Source of the DNA: an uncultured Actinomycetes bacterium
GTDB lineage: Bacteria; Actinomycetota; Acidimicrobiia; Acidimicrobiales; RAAP-2
DNA length: 64,000 nucleotides
Direction of reading: 5' to 3'
Assembly (NCBI GenBank): GCA_903830655.1
Contig: CAIKUQ010000044.1
Location: forward strand, 1-64,000
Part shown: piece after piece, positions 57,584 through 64,000 of the stretch
How positions within the stretch are numbered: position 1 is the first letter of the stretch
How the letters are laid out: every line of letters starts with the position of its first letter
The notes under the pieces: generated by a model
Seen by the model: only the letters and a program-made list of their open reading frames with translations
The model's database searches: none
What the model was told of the DNA's origin: nothing
Translations under genes and position numbers: made by a program

Positions 57584-59547
57584 TCCTCGGTTGAGTGCTG
57601 CTCCATCAGCCCAGAAATCATCGACACGACGGTAGGGTCGGTAAGAGTCGTCACGTCACCTAGCGCCCGCTGCTCTGCGACATCTCGCAGGAGCCTTCTC
57701 ATAATTTTACCGGAGCGTGTTTTTGGCAGCTCGGGAGTGAGGATTATTTGTCTCGGTTTAGCAATCGGACTTATGACTCGTGACACGTGTTGCCGAATTT
57801 GTTCAATTATTGCTGCATGATCTTGACTCTGATCATCGTCGGACAACTTTAAAGTCACAAATGCCACAACTGCTTGTCCGGTCGTCTCATCTGACGCACC
57901 CACCACGGCCGCTTCCGCCACGAGATGAAAGCCAACTATGGCGTGTTCAATTTCGGTTGTTGATAAGCGGTGTCCGGAAACGTTCATCACATCATCGACA
58001 CGACCGAGTAGCCAGATGTCTCCATCGTCATCGCGTTTCGCTCCGTCACCGGCAAAATATGTTCCAGGAAATCTTGACCAGTAGGTCTCGGCAAACCTAT
58101 CGGGGTCTCCCCAAATTCCCCTCGTCATCGAGGGCCATGGTCTCGTCACCACTAAAAATCCGCCATGACCGTTAGGAACCGAATGGCCCTGCTCGTCAAC
58201 CACATCGATTGTGATGCCAGGCAGTGCCCGCATGGCTGCACCGGGCTTCGTGCTGGTGACTCCAGGTAAGGGAGAAATCATTATCGAACCAGTCTCTGTC
58301 TGCCACCAGGTGTCAACAATTGGACAGTTGTTGCCCCCGATGAATTCCCGGTACCACATCCAAGCTTCGGGATTGATTGGCTCTCCTACGGTACCCAACA
58401 CTCGCAAAGATGAGAGGTTGTGCCCGATGAGATGACTAGTCCCCCACTTCATCAGTGTTCGAATTGTTGTCGGAGCTGTATAGAGAATGGTCACACCGAG
58501 ATTCTCAACAATTCGCCACCATCGATCGCGACCTCCAGAATCTGGAAGTCCTTCGTACATGACTTGAGATACTCCATTGAGTAAAGGGCCGTAGACGATA
58601 TAGGTGTGTCCAGTGATCCAGCCAATATCAGCCGCTGTCCAACAAATGTCTGTTGCCGGTTTGATGTCGAACACGTTGGAGTACGTTGTTGCAGCTCCCA
58701 CTAAATAGCCAGCAGTCGTGTGTAAAATTCCCTTGGGTTTTCCGGTCGTCCCAGAGGTGTACATCAGAAACATGTCCTGTTCAGCTGGAAAACTCTCATA
58801 CTGATGCGTTGAATTTTGGGAATCCACGAGTTCGTGCCACCAATGATCTCTCGTTTCGTTCCACACCACTTCTTGGCTGGTCCGTTTCACAACGAGAACC
58901 GATTCCACGCTCGGACAATTCAAGAGAGCTTCGTCAACGGCAGGCTTTAGAAGTGCCGCGGTTCCTCTTCTGAACTGCCCGTCAGCAGTAACGACAAATC
59001 TGCAGTCGCTGTCTTGAATGCGACTCGCGAGGGCTTCAGCTGAAAAGCCCGCAAAAACGACTGAATGCATCGCCCCGAGCCGTACTATCGCGAGCATCGC
59101 TACAACGGCCTCAGGAATCATCGGCATATAAACGGCGACTCGGTCGCCTGCACGAACGCCTAAAGCGAGCAGAGCATTCGCACACCTGGCGACCATCTGT
59201 TGTAGCTCGGAATAGGAAATCACTCGCTCTTCATTTTCCGCGTCAGCTATCCAGTGGATAGCGGTTTTGCCACCAAATCCATTGTCGACGTGGCGATCTA
59301 CGCAGTTATAGCTCGCGTTGAGCATTCCGTCGCTGAACCACTTCGCAAATGGAGGGTTCCAGTCGAGACTTCGCGTTGGCGCAACAGTCCAGGTCAATCG
59401 GGCGGACTGCTCCAACCACCATGCTTCGGGATCACTGTGGGCACGGCCGTATTCGGCCTCTGTGACATTCGACTTCTGAGCGAAGTCAGCAGAAGGCGCG
59501 AAACTGCGGTTTTCTTGAAGCCACGCCTCAATCTGATCGTTTGCCAT
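57580..59547 (-). CDS. acs: Acetyl-CoA synthetase (AMP-forming)
   Basis: 655 residues, normal. Adenylation signatures YTSGTTGKPKGILHTTAGYL near residue 258, DTWWQTETGSIM near 405, and the C-terminal catalytic lysine region LPKTRSGKIMRRLLRD near 610, whose Lys is the known acetylation site. It activates acetate to acetyl-CoA with ATP. GGGGGG serves as ribosome binding site. It is a monocistronic gene that converges with the PuuB-like oxidase. Confidence 0.96.
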   Translation of the reverse strand: MANDQIEAWLQENRSFAPSADFAQKSNVTEAEYGRAHSDPEAWWLEQSARLTWTVAPTRSLDWNPPFAKWFSDGMLNASYNCVDRHVDNGFGGKTAIHWIADAENEERVISYSELQQMVARCANALLALGVRAGDRVAVYMPMIPEAVVAMLAIVRLGAMHSVVFAGFSAEALASRIQDSDCRFVVTADGQFRRGTAALLKPAVDEALLNCPSVESVLVVKRTSQEVVWNETRDHWWHELVDSQNSTHQYESFPAEQDMFLMYTSGTTGKPKGILHTTAGYLVGAATTYSNVFDIKPATDICWTAADIGWITGHTYIVYGPLLNGVSQVMYEGLPDSGGRDRWWRIVENLGVTILYTAPTTIRTLMKWGTSHLIGHNLSSLRVLGTVGEPINPEAWMWYREFIGGNNCPIVDTWWQTETGSIMISPLPGVTSTKPGAAMRALPGITIDVVDEQGHSVPNGHGGFLVVTRPWPSMTRGIWGDPDRFAETYWSRFPGTYFAGDGAKRDDDGDIWLLGRVDDVMNVSGHRLSTTEIEHAIVGFHLVAEAAVVGASDETTGQAVVAFVTLKLSDDDQSQDHAAIIEQIRQHVSRVISPIAKPRQIILTPELPKTRSGKIMRRLLRDVAEQRALGDVTTLTDPTVVSMISGLMEQHSTED

Positions 59548-59612
59548 ACGTTCCCCCCGAGGCGAACTACGCCTAGTTCGATTTTATCCACATAGCGTGC
59601 GCTTTGAGTTAG

Positions 59613-59795
59613 CTAGTGCAATAACCAATGAGCCAATTGATACAGCCGCCAAATCAGATAAACAACCGAAGAGGCCAGAAAGAGTTTCCATTTCCAACCT
59701 AGCGGCTCTCGCTCGGGTGGTTGGACCGGCTGGGAACAGACTTCGCAGACCTCTGAAGTCGTGCGCCGATCACATCGTTCGCACCACCCGGCCAT
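59613..59795 (-). CDS. Small zinc-ribbon membrane protein, 60 residues
   Basis: 60 residues whose ATG overlaps the der stop (TAATG). CERC...CEVC (residues 5-20) forms a zinc ribbon; one membrane segment (FLASSVVYLIWRLYQLAHWLL, about 39-59) closes the protein. It is coupled to the GTPase Der and could tether something to the membrane, but no function is known. Length and stop/start coupling support it as a true gene. Confidence 0.68.
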   Translation of the reverse strand: MAGWCERCDRRTTSEVCEVCSQPVQPPEREPLGWKWKLFLASSVVYLIWRLYQLAHWLLH

Positions 59796-61090
59796 TATTG
59801 CTCGCGCACCCTGACGCGAATGGGTACGGAACCTAGTTCGAAACGCTCTCTCAAGAAACGCTCCACGTACCTCATGTAGGTAGAGGGAAGTCGACCAGAC
59901 ACAAACAGCGTAAAGGTGGGCGGTTCCGTCGCCCCTTGCACGGCGTAACGAATTTTGCCCGTAGGTGCGGGTTGGCGCATCTGCAAATCACGCACGGCTC
60001 GGTTCAAGGCACCAGTTGGCACACGCTTGGTGTAATCAGCGGCAGCGATCGAAAGCGCCGGAAGAATCTTGTGGACACCCTTGCCAGAAAGTGCGGTTAT
60101 CTTCATAACCGGTGCATCCCCGAGAAATGCGAGTTTCTCAGCCACTCCTCCTAAAACACGGTCACGCATCTCGGTATCGACGAGCTCCCATTTATTGAGC
60201 ACAATGAGAGAGGGGCATCCGGCTGCGCTTATTCGTTCGGCGAGTCGTTGGTCCTGACCGGTTGCCCCGATTGTTGAATCAATCACCATGATGGCAATAT
60301 CGGAACGGTCGAGCGCATCGAGGCTCCGTAGCGCCGAGAAAGTTTCTAAGCCAACTTCAGTTTTTGCTCGTCGTCGCAAACCAGCAGTGTCGATGAAACG
60401 TATCAGTCCCTGATCTGTTTCAATGACGGTGTCAATCGCGTCGCGAGTCGTTCCGGGCATATCGTGGACAACTGAGCGTTCCTCACCAATGAGTTGATTA
60501 AACAGGGTGGATTTCCCCACATTGGGACGCCCGACAATTGCGACCCGCAATGCCCCGTCGTCATCCTCATCCAAATCATCTTCCGGCGGAACTACCGTGG
60601 CGAGGCGATCAACAATCGCATCCAACAAATCTCCCGCTCCACGCCCGTGTAAAGCCGAGATCATGACTGGGTCCCCAGCGCCGAGTTGCAGAAACTCCCA
60701 GGCTTGGTGTTCGCGTCCTTCATCGTCGACTTTGTTGGCAATCAGCATTATTGGGCGTCCAGAACGCAGAGCCCATCGCGCGGCATGGGTGTCCTCATCA
60801 ACTAGCCCCGTAGCAACATCAACCACCAACAGGACTAGGTCGGCGTCTTTCAGAGCGGCATTGGCCTGCTGCGAGACCTTTTGCTCGAGGGTGTCACCCG
60901 CCTCGAGCCAACCGCCGGTGTCGACAACGTCAAAGGTCACGCCTCGCCAGTCAATCTCGACTTCCTTACGGTCTCGGGTTACGCCTCTTTGCTCCTCGAC
61001 GACAGCAATACGCTTTCCGGCCAGTCGGTTCACGAGCGAAGATTTACCCACGTTGGGGCGACCAACGATGACTACTTGGGGCTTACGCAT
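59795..61090 (-). CDS. der: Ribosome-assembly GTPase Der (EngA)
   Basis: 431 residues with GGAG before the ATG. Two consecutive GTPase domains: G1 GRPNVGKSSLVNRL near 9 and GRPNVGKSTLFNQL near 187, with G3 DTGGW and DTAGLRR, and G4 NKVD and NKWE. The C-terminal KH-like domain (about 345-431) has TGKIRYAVQGATEPPTFTLFVSGR. It acts in 50S subunit maturation. Divergent from ispH; 107 bases lie between the two starts. Confidence 0.96.
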   Translation of the reverse strand: MRKPQVVIVGRPNVGKSSLVNRLAGKRIAVVEEQRGVTRDRKEVEIDWRGVTFDVVDTGGWLEAGDTLEQKVSQQANAALKDADLVLLVVDVATGLVDEDTHAARWALRSGRPIMLIANKVDDEGREHQAWEFLQLGAGDPVMISALHGRGAGDLLDAIVDRLATVVPPEDDLDEDDDGALRVAIVGRPNVGKSTLFNQLIGEERSVVHDMPGTTRDAIDTVIETDQGLIRFIDTAGLRRRAKTEVGLETFSALRSLDALDRSDIAIMVIDSTIGATGQDQRLAERISAAGCPSLIVLNKWELVDTEMRDRVLGGVAEKLAFLGDAPVMKITALSGKGVHKILPALSIAAADYTKRVPTGALNRAVRDLQMRQPAPTGKIRYAVQGATEPPTFTLFVSGRLPSTYMRYVERFLRERFELGSVPIRVRVREQ

Positions 61091-61156
61091 TTTGGCTCCA
61101 TGCCGAACAGATCTGGGTACGCGAATATGCGAATCAGGACTCTTAATCGTACCCGT

Positions 61157-61175
61157 TTATCGTCAAAAGCGATAA
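61157..61175. promoter_or_regulatory. Inverted repeat between der and ispH
   Basis: TTATCG-TCAAAAG-CGATAA has perfect 6-bp arms with a 7-base spacer. It lies 22-40 bases upstream of the ispH start, in the -35 region of its putative leaderless promoter. A DNA operator for an unknown regulator is plausible. Confidence 0.38.
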
Positions 61176-61185
61176 TTCTGTTTAC

Positions 61186-61197
61186 TAGGCTGGCCGT
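61186..61197 (+). promoter_or_regulatory. Candidate leaderless promoter of ispH
   Basis: TAGGCT at 61186-61191 lies exactly 6 bases before GTG 61198, with no Shine-Dalgarno sequence. Confidence 0.55.
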
Positions 61198-62235
61198 GTG
61201 CAAGTTGAGAAGGTCATCCTGGCAGCGCCCCGCGGCTTCTGCGCTGGCGTGGAGAAGGCAATTAAGGCCCTCGATTGGATGACTCGCGTCTTTGAGGCCC
61301 CGGTCTACTGCTTCCACGAAATAGTTCACAATCAGTTTGTGGTCAATTACTTTAAGGGTTTGGGAGTCGTCTTTATCGACGATGTCCGAGATGTACCCCC
61401 TGGCGCCCCGGTGATGTTAAGCGCTCACGGGTCCCCACCCGAAGTAGTCGAACTTGCCCAAAGGTCTGGAGGGGCAGTCGTCGACGCGGTCTGCCCACTG
61501 GTAACCAAGGTGCACCACGAGCTCAAGGTCCGTGCCAAAAAGGGCTACACGGTCCTCTACGTCGGTCACGAGGGTCACGAAGAGGCTGTTGGAACGATGG
61601 CCGTGGCACCCGAAGCCGTGCACTTGATCGAATCCATTGACGACATCGAGGGTTTGAAAGATCGCGAGGGGCCCTTCGCACTCCTAAGTCAGACGACCTT
61701 AAGCCTTGATGAATGGCAGCATCTACGTGATCACGCCGAAACCGTATTCCCAGAGATCTGGATGCCGAACCGTTCTGATCTCTGCTTTGCCACTACTAAT
61801 CGACAAGCGGCACTGCGCGCCATTGCATCCCATGCGGACGCCGTCATTGTCATTGGCTCAGCGAATTCATCAAACACTGTGGCTTTGACACAAGTTGCTG
61901 AGTCCGCTGGCTGTGAGCGCGTCTACCGAATTAACTCGGCTTCGGAATTACCCGATGACCTCACTGGTACGGTTGCCGTAACGGCCGGTGCCAGTGCCCC
62001 AGAGTCACTCGTTGAAGAGGTCGTGGCATTGTTGAATCCCTCGGCTGGATTTGTTACGCAATCGGAGACAGTTGAAGACGAATATTTCCCACCGCCTCCC
62101 GAGTTACGCGAAACCCTCAAAGCACTCTCGGCCCTGCTTGACGTTGCTTTCTCGACACCGACATCGAGCACCTTCGACGGTCAAGCCGACCGCGCCTTTA
62201 CGGCAGCGCAGGTTCTGTCCAGTGCGACCCGGTGA
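61198..62235 (+). CDS. ispH: 4-hydroxy-3-methylbut-2-enyl diphosphate reductase IspH
   Basis: 345 residues from GTG 61198. [4Fe-4S] enzyme of the MEP isoprenoid pathway. Cluster cysteines: C15 in APRGFCAGVEKA, a second in VDAVCPLVTKVHHE near 99, and a third in RSDLCFATTNRQ near 197. SAHGSPPEV near 78 and VGHEGHEEAVGTMA near 122 hold catalytic His and Glu residues. It makes IPP and DMAPP. A 70-base gap separates it from the glycosyltransferase gene. Confidence 0.95.
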   Translation: MQVEKVILAAPRGFCAGVEKAIKALDWMTRVFEAPVYCFHEIVHNQFVVNYFKGLGVVFIDDVRDVPPGAPVMLSAHGSPPEVVELAQRSGGAVVDAVCPLVTKVHHELKVRAKKGYTVLYVGHEGHEEAVGTMAVAPEAVHLIESIDDIEGLKDREGPFALLSQTTLSLDEWQHLRDHAETVFPEIWMPNRSDLCFATTNRQAALRAIASHADAVIVIGSANSSNTVALTQVAESAGCERVYRINSASELPDDLTGTVAVTAGASAPESLVEEVVALLNPSAGFVTQSETVEDEYFPPPPELRETLKALSALLDVAFSTPTSSTFDGQADRAFTAAQVLSSATR

Positions 62236-62305
62236 CACCTGCCAATCCCTTTTTTGAGTAGGCTTGAGCGGTAGCAAAGTCAAAGATGACGCAATAAGGA
62301 GCTTC

Positions 62306-63106
62306 ATGGCAAAAGTAGATCTCGAAAAGCGACGACTCTCTCGCTTGCGCGGCTACGCGATTGAGCAGTCCCTCCAGCGCTTTGACTCAGACTACCCAAA
62401 CTTCCAGCCTGCCGAGATTGTCGCGTCGCTTTGCGCTTACGAGGAAGAGGGCAATATCGGAGACGTATTAGCGAAAATGCCCGCCACAATCAATGGTGCT
62501 CCATACACAACGCTGGTTGTCGTTGACGGAGGGGAAGACAAAACAGCTCAAATCGCGCGCTCTTTCCCTGGTGTAAGAGTTATTGAGTTTCCAGTCAACC
62601 TCGGTCACGGTGTAGCTCTCCAAGTGACCTACCGCTATTGCATGAATAACGGCGTGAAGTATGTTGTCACGCTTGATTCGGACGGCCAGAACGACCCCGC
62701 TGAGATCCCAATTGTGTTAGCCCCACTTCTAAGCGACACCTCTGACTTTGCAGTCGCGAGCCGGGTGCTTGGCGAAGATAAGACCTCTGACGTTGTTCGT
62801 AAAACTGGCGTGCGCTTCTTTTCTTTCATTATGAACCGTATGACCGGCGCGAGGCTGACTGACACCTCCACTGGTTACCGCGCACTTCGGGTGTCGATGC
62901 TGGCCGACGTCATTGATCGATTGACCCAAGAGCAGTATCAAACCGCCGAATTACTTATCACCTGTCTTAAACGAGGTTGGCGCGCGAGTGAAGTACCAAC
63001 CGTGTGGCACCCCCGCGCTTCAGGCGAGACTAAAAAGGGCAAGAATTGGCTGTTTGGTTTTCGTTATGCCCGCGTGGTTTTTGGAACTTGGTGGCGAGAG
63101 CGTTAA
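62306..63106 (+). CDS. Family 2 glycosyltransferase (dolichyl-phosphate-sugar synthase-like)
   Basis: 266 residues from ATG 62306, chosen because AAGGAG lies 6 bases before it; an in-frame start at 62264 lacks a site. GT-A fold: VASLCAYEEEGNIGDVLAKM near 42, VVVDGGEDKTAQIA near 72, LDSDGQNDPAEIP near 124 (DxD-like metal site) and FASRV-type AVASRVLGED near 146. The C-terminal TVWHPRASGETKKGKNW is typical of DPM1-like enzymes. It would move a sugar from a nucleotide to a lipid phosphate or glycan; no membrane segment is apparent. TTAA stop shared with plsC. Confidence 0.85.
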   Translation: MAKVDLEKRRLSRLRGYAIEQSLQRFDSDYPNFQPAEIVASLCAYEEEGNIGDVLAKMPATINGAPYTTLVVVDGGEDKTAQIARSFPGVRVIEFPVNLGHGVALQVTYRYCMNNGVKYVVTLDSDGQNDPAEIPIVLAPLLSDTSDFAVASRVLGEDKTSDVVRKTGVRFFSFIMNRMTGARLTDTSTGYRALRVSMLADVIDRLTQEQYQTAELLITCLKRGWRASEVPTVWHPRASGETKKGKNWLFGFRYARVVFGTWWRER

Positions 63107-63768
63107 GCCAGTCGGCTCAGGCTTTCGTGGTACACCGCTTCCAGTTTTCTCCGCAGCTCTTCAGTCTTCAATGCAACCGCACTCCTGGTTACGCGACCCT
63201 CTGAACTAGCGGGGTCAATCGGAGCGCCGACTACGAGATGTACATGCGCTCGATGAATCACGCGATCGCCCTCGCCCATCGCCAAGTCTGAGCCAGCGAT
63301 TCCGACCGGGACCACCTTCGCCCCCGTACGGGCCGCGATAAACATCGCGCCGTCTCGCAGAGGCGCGACGGAAAAACCGCTCATCCTGGTCCCTTCGGGA
63401 AACATCAGCAGGGCATGACCTTGTTCGAGGACCGACTCCGCCAAAGCCATTGCCTCACGATCAGCACTTCCTCGGTTAACCGGGAAGGCACCCAGTCGTA
63501 GAAGCAGCCAACCGAGCGGCTTGAATTTGAACAGCCCATCCTTGGCCATGAAAAAGATTTTCCTCTTCGAAATGAACAGGCTTAGGGCGAAATCAATGTT
63601 CGAACGATGAATTGGGGCGATGATTATTGCCCCCGTCATTGGTATGTTTTCGGCCCCCTCAACCGTCGGGCGAAACCAGAGAAACGACAAGACGCCAATG
63701 AGCCCAGCAAAAAGTCGATAAGTGAGGGTGCGCCTTGGATCTAACGAGGACTGAGCTAGTTCAGGCAT
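63103..63768 (-). CDS. plsC: 1-acyl-sn-glycerol-3-phosphate acyltransferase (PlsC family)
   Basis: 221 residues. Acyltransferase motifs: I IAPIHRSNIDFAL (HX4D) near 51-63, II LLRLGAFPVNRG near 92, III FPEGTRMSG near 122 and IV VVPVGIAGSDL near 150. An N-terminal hydrophobic stretch (FAGLIGVLSFLWF) anchors it. It makes phosphatidic acid. It overlaps the cmk end by 13 bases, the same cmk-plsC coupling found in many bacteria. Confidence 0.92.
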   Translation of the reverse strand: MPELAQSSLDPRRTLTYRLFAGLIGVLSFLWFRPTVEGAENIPMTGAIIIAPIHRSNIDFALSLFISKRKIFFMAKDGLFKFKPLGWLLLRLGAFPVNRGSADREAMALAESVLEQGHALLMFPEGTRMSGFSVAPLRDGAMFIAARTGAKVVPVGIAGSDLAMGEGDRVIHRAHVHLVVGAPIDPASSEGRVTRSAVALKTEELRRKLEAVYHESLSRLA

Positions 63769-64000
63769 GACGCAATCGCCTCCACAACCTCATCGACCGT
63801 CATCGCTGTTGTGTTGATGAACACCGCGTCCGGGTCCTGCTTGAGGGGCGAAGCAGCCCTTGTAGAGTCGGCCATGTCTCTGCTGGCAATCTCCAATTCA
63901 TTCTCGACGCCCCGTCGCTTTGCCCGCTCGCCGATATCGGCGTCAAGGTACACCTTCAATGTCGCAGTTGGAAACACCACAGTACTTATGTCACGACCCT
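63756..64000 (-). CDS. cmk: Cytidylate kinase, C-terminal part (cut by window end)
   Basis: Only the last about 80 residues are in the window; the 5' end lies beyond 64000. GRDISTVVFPTATLKVYLDAD, then IGERAKRRG, RDMADSTRAASPLKQDPDAVFINTT and TVDEVVEAI match the end of Cmk, including the R-D-x2-D-S-x-R motif. It phosphorylates CMP and dCMP. It lies upstream of plsC in one transcript. Confidence 0.93.
   Translation of the reverse strand, partial: GRDISTVVFPTATLKVYLDADIGERAKRRGVENELEIASRDMADSTRAASPLKQDPDAVFINTTAMTVDEVVEAIASCLN

Overview
The window reads as a compact actinobacterial chromosome segment, most likely from the class Acidimicrobiia or a close relative. The signs are a complete Pup-proteasome system (pup, dop, pafA, prcA, prcB, ARC/Mpa ATPase), mycobacterial-type gene order around helY-tatC-tatB-pafA and pgsA-gcvH-FHA-MerR, a two-subunit glycine decarboxylase, and moderate GC. 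The assignment rests on gene content and order only; no species is claimed. No insertion sequence, prophage, integrase or CRISPR array is visible. No gene-free stretch exceeds about 140 bases.

Layout. 1-692: 3' end of 23S rRNA, 5S rRNA and the rRNA terminator. 0.8-3.8 kb: secreted beta-helix protein and TPR protein. 3.8-8.3 kb: class I aldolase, pgsA, gcvH, FHA protein, FtsR-like MerR, DUF151 nuclease, secreted DUF4232 protein. 8.4-14.2 kb: permease, hydrolase, GT87-like membrane protein and thiD/thiG, which lie inside an otherwise conserved block. 14.3-19.1 kb: MerR, nuclease-like protein, gcvT-gcvPA-gcvPB. 19.1-23.6 kb (minus): five-gene ring-cleavage operon of homoprotocatechuate type with a MarR regulator. 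23.7-29.5 kb: glutamine-synthetase-like ligase, P450, gamma-glutamyl hydrolase, APC permease, SDR. 29.5-32.9 kb: two crcB fluoride channels, HtrA protease, basic-linker protein. 32.9-45.6 kb (minus): one long block Mpa, Dop, Pup, PrcB, PrcA, PafA, LepB, TatB, TatC, HelY, double ThyX, DUF4193, GNAT. 45.7-54.2 kb: ferredoxin, TrmI with two small membrane proteins, tkt-tal-pgi, LOG protein, thiO-thiS, tRNA-Pro(GGG). 54.2-64 kb: exonuclease, old yellow enzyme, PuuB-like oxidase, acs, der with a small zinc-ribbon membrane protein, ispH, GT2, plsC and the 3' part of cmk.

How the genes work together. GcvH, GcvT, GcvPA and GcvPB form a complete glycine cleavage system apart from the lipoamide dehydrogenase. 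ThiG, ThiO, ThiS and ThiD cover much of thiamine precursor synthesis. Tkt, Tal, Pgi and the aldolase cover sugar-phosphate interconversion. The 19-29 kb region plus the PuuB-like oxidase looks like a catabolic set for amines and aromatic compounds that uses gamma-glutamylation. The Pup-proteasome genes share one strand with secretion genes (lepB, tatB, tatC).

Two genome-scale patterns stand out. Eighteen genes begin 6-8 bases after a TAnnnT hexamer and lack a Shine-Dalgarno sequence, which points to widespread leaderless transcription. Six of nine convergent gene pairs interlock through a shared palindromic stop (TTAA or CTAG).
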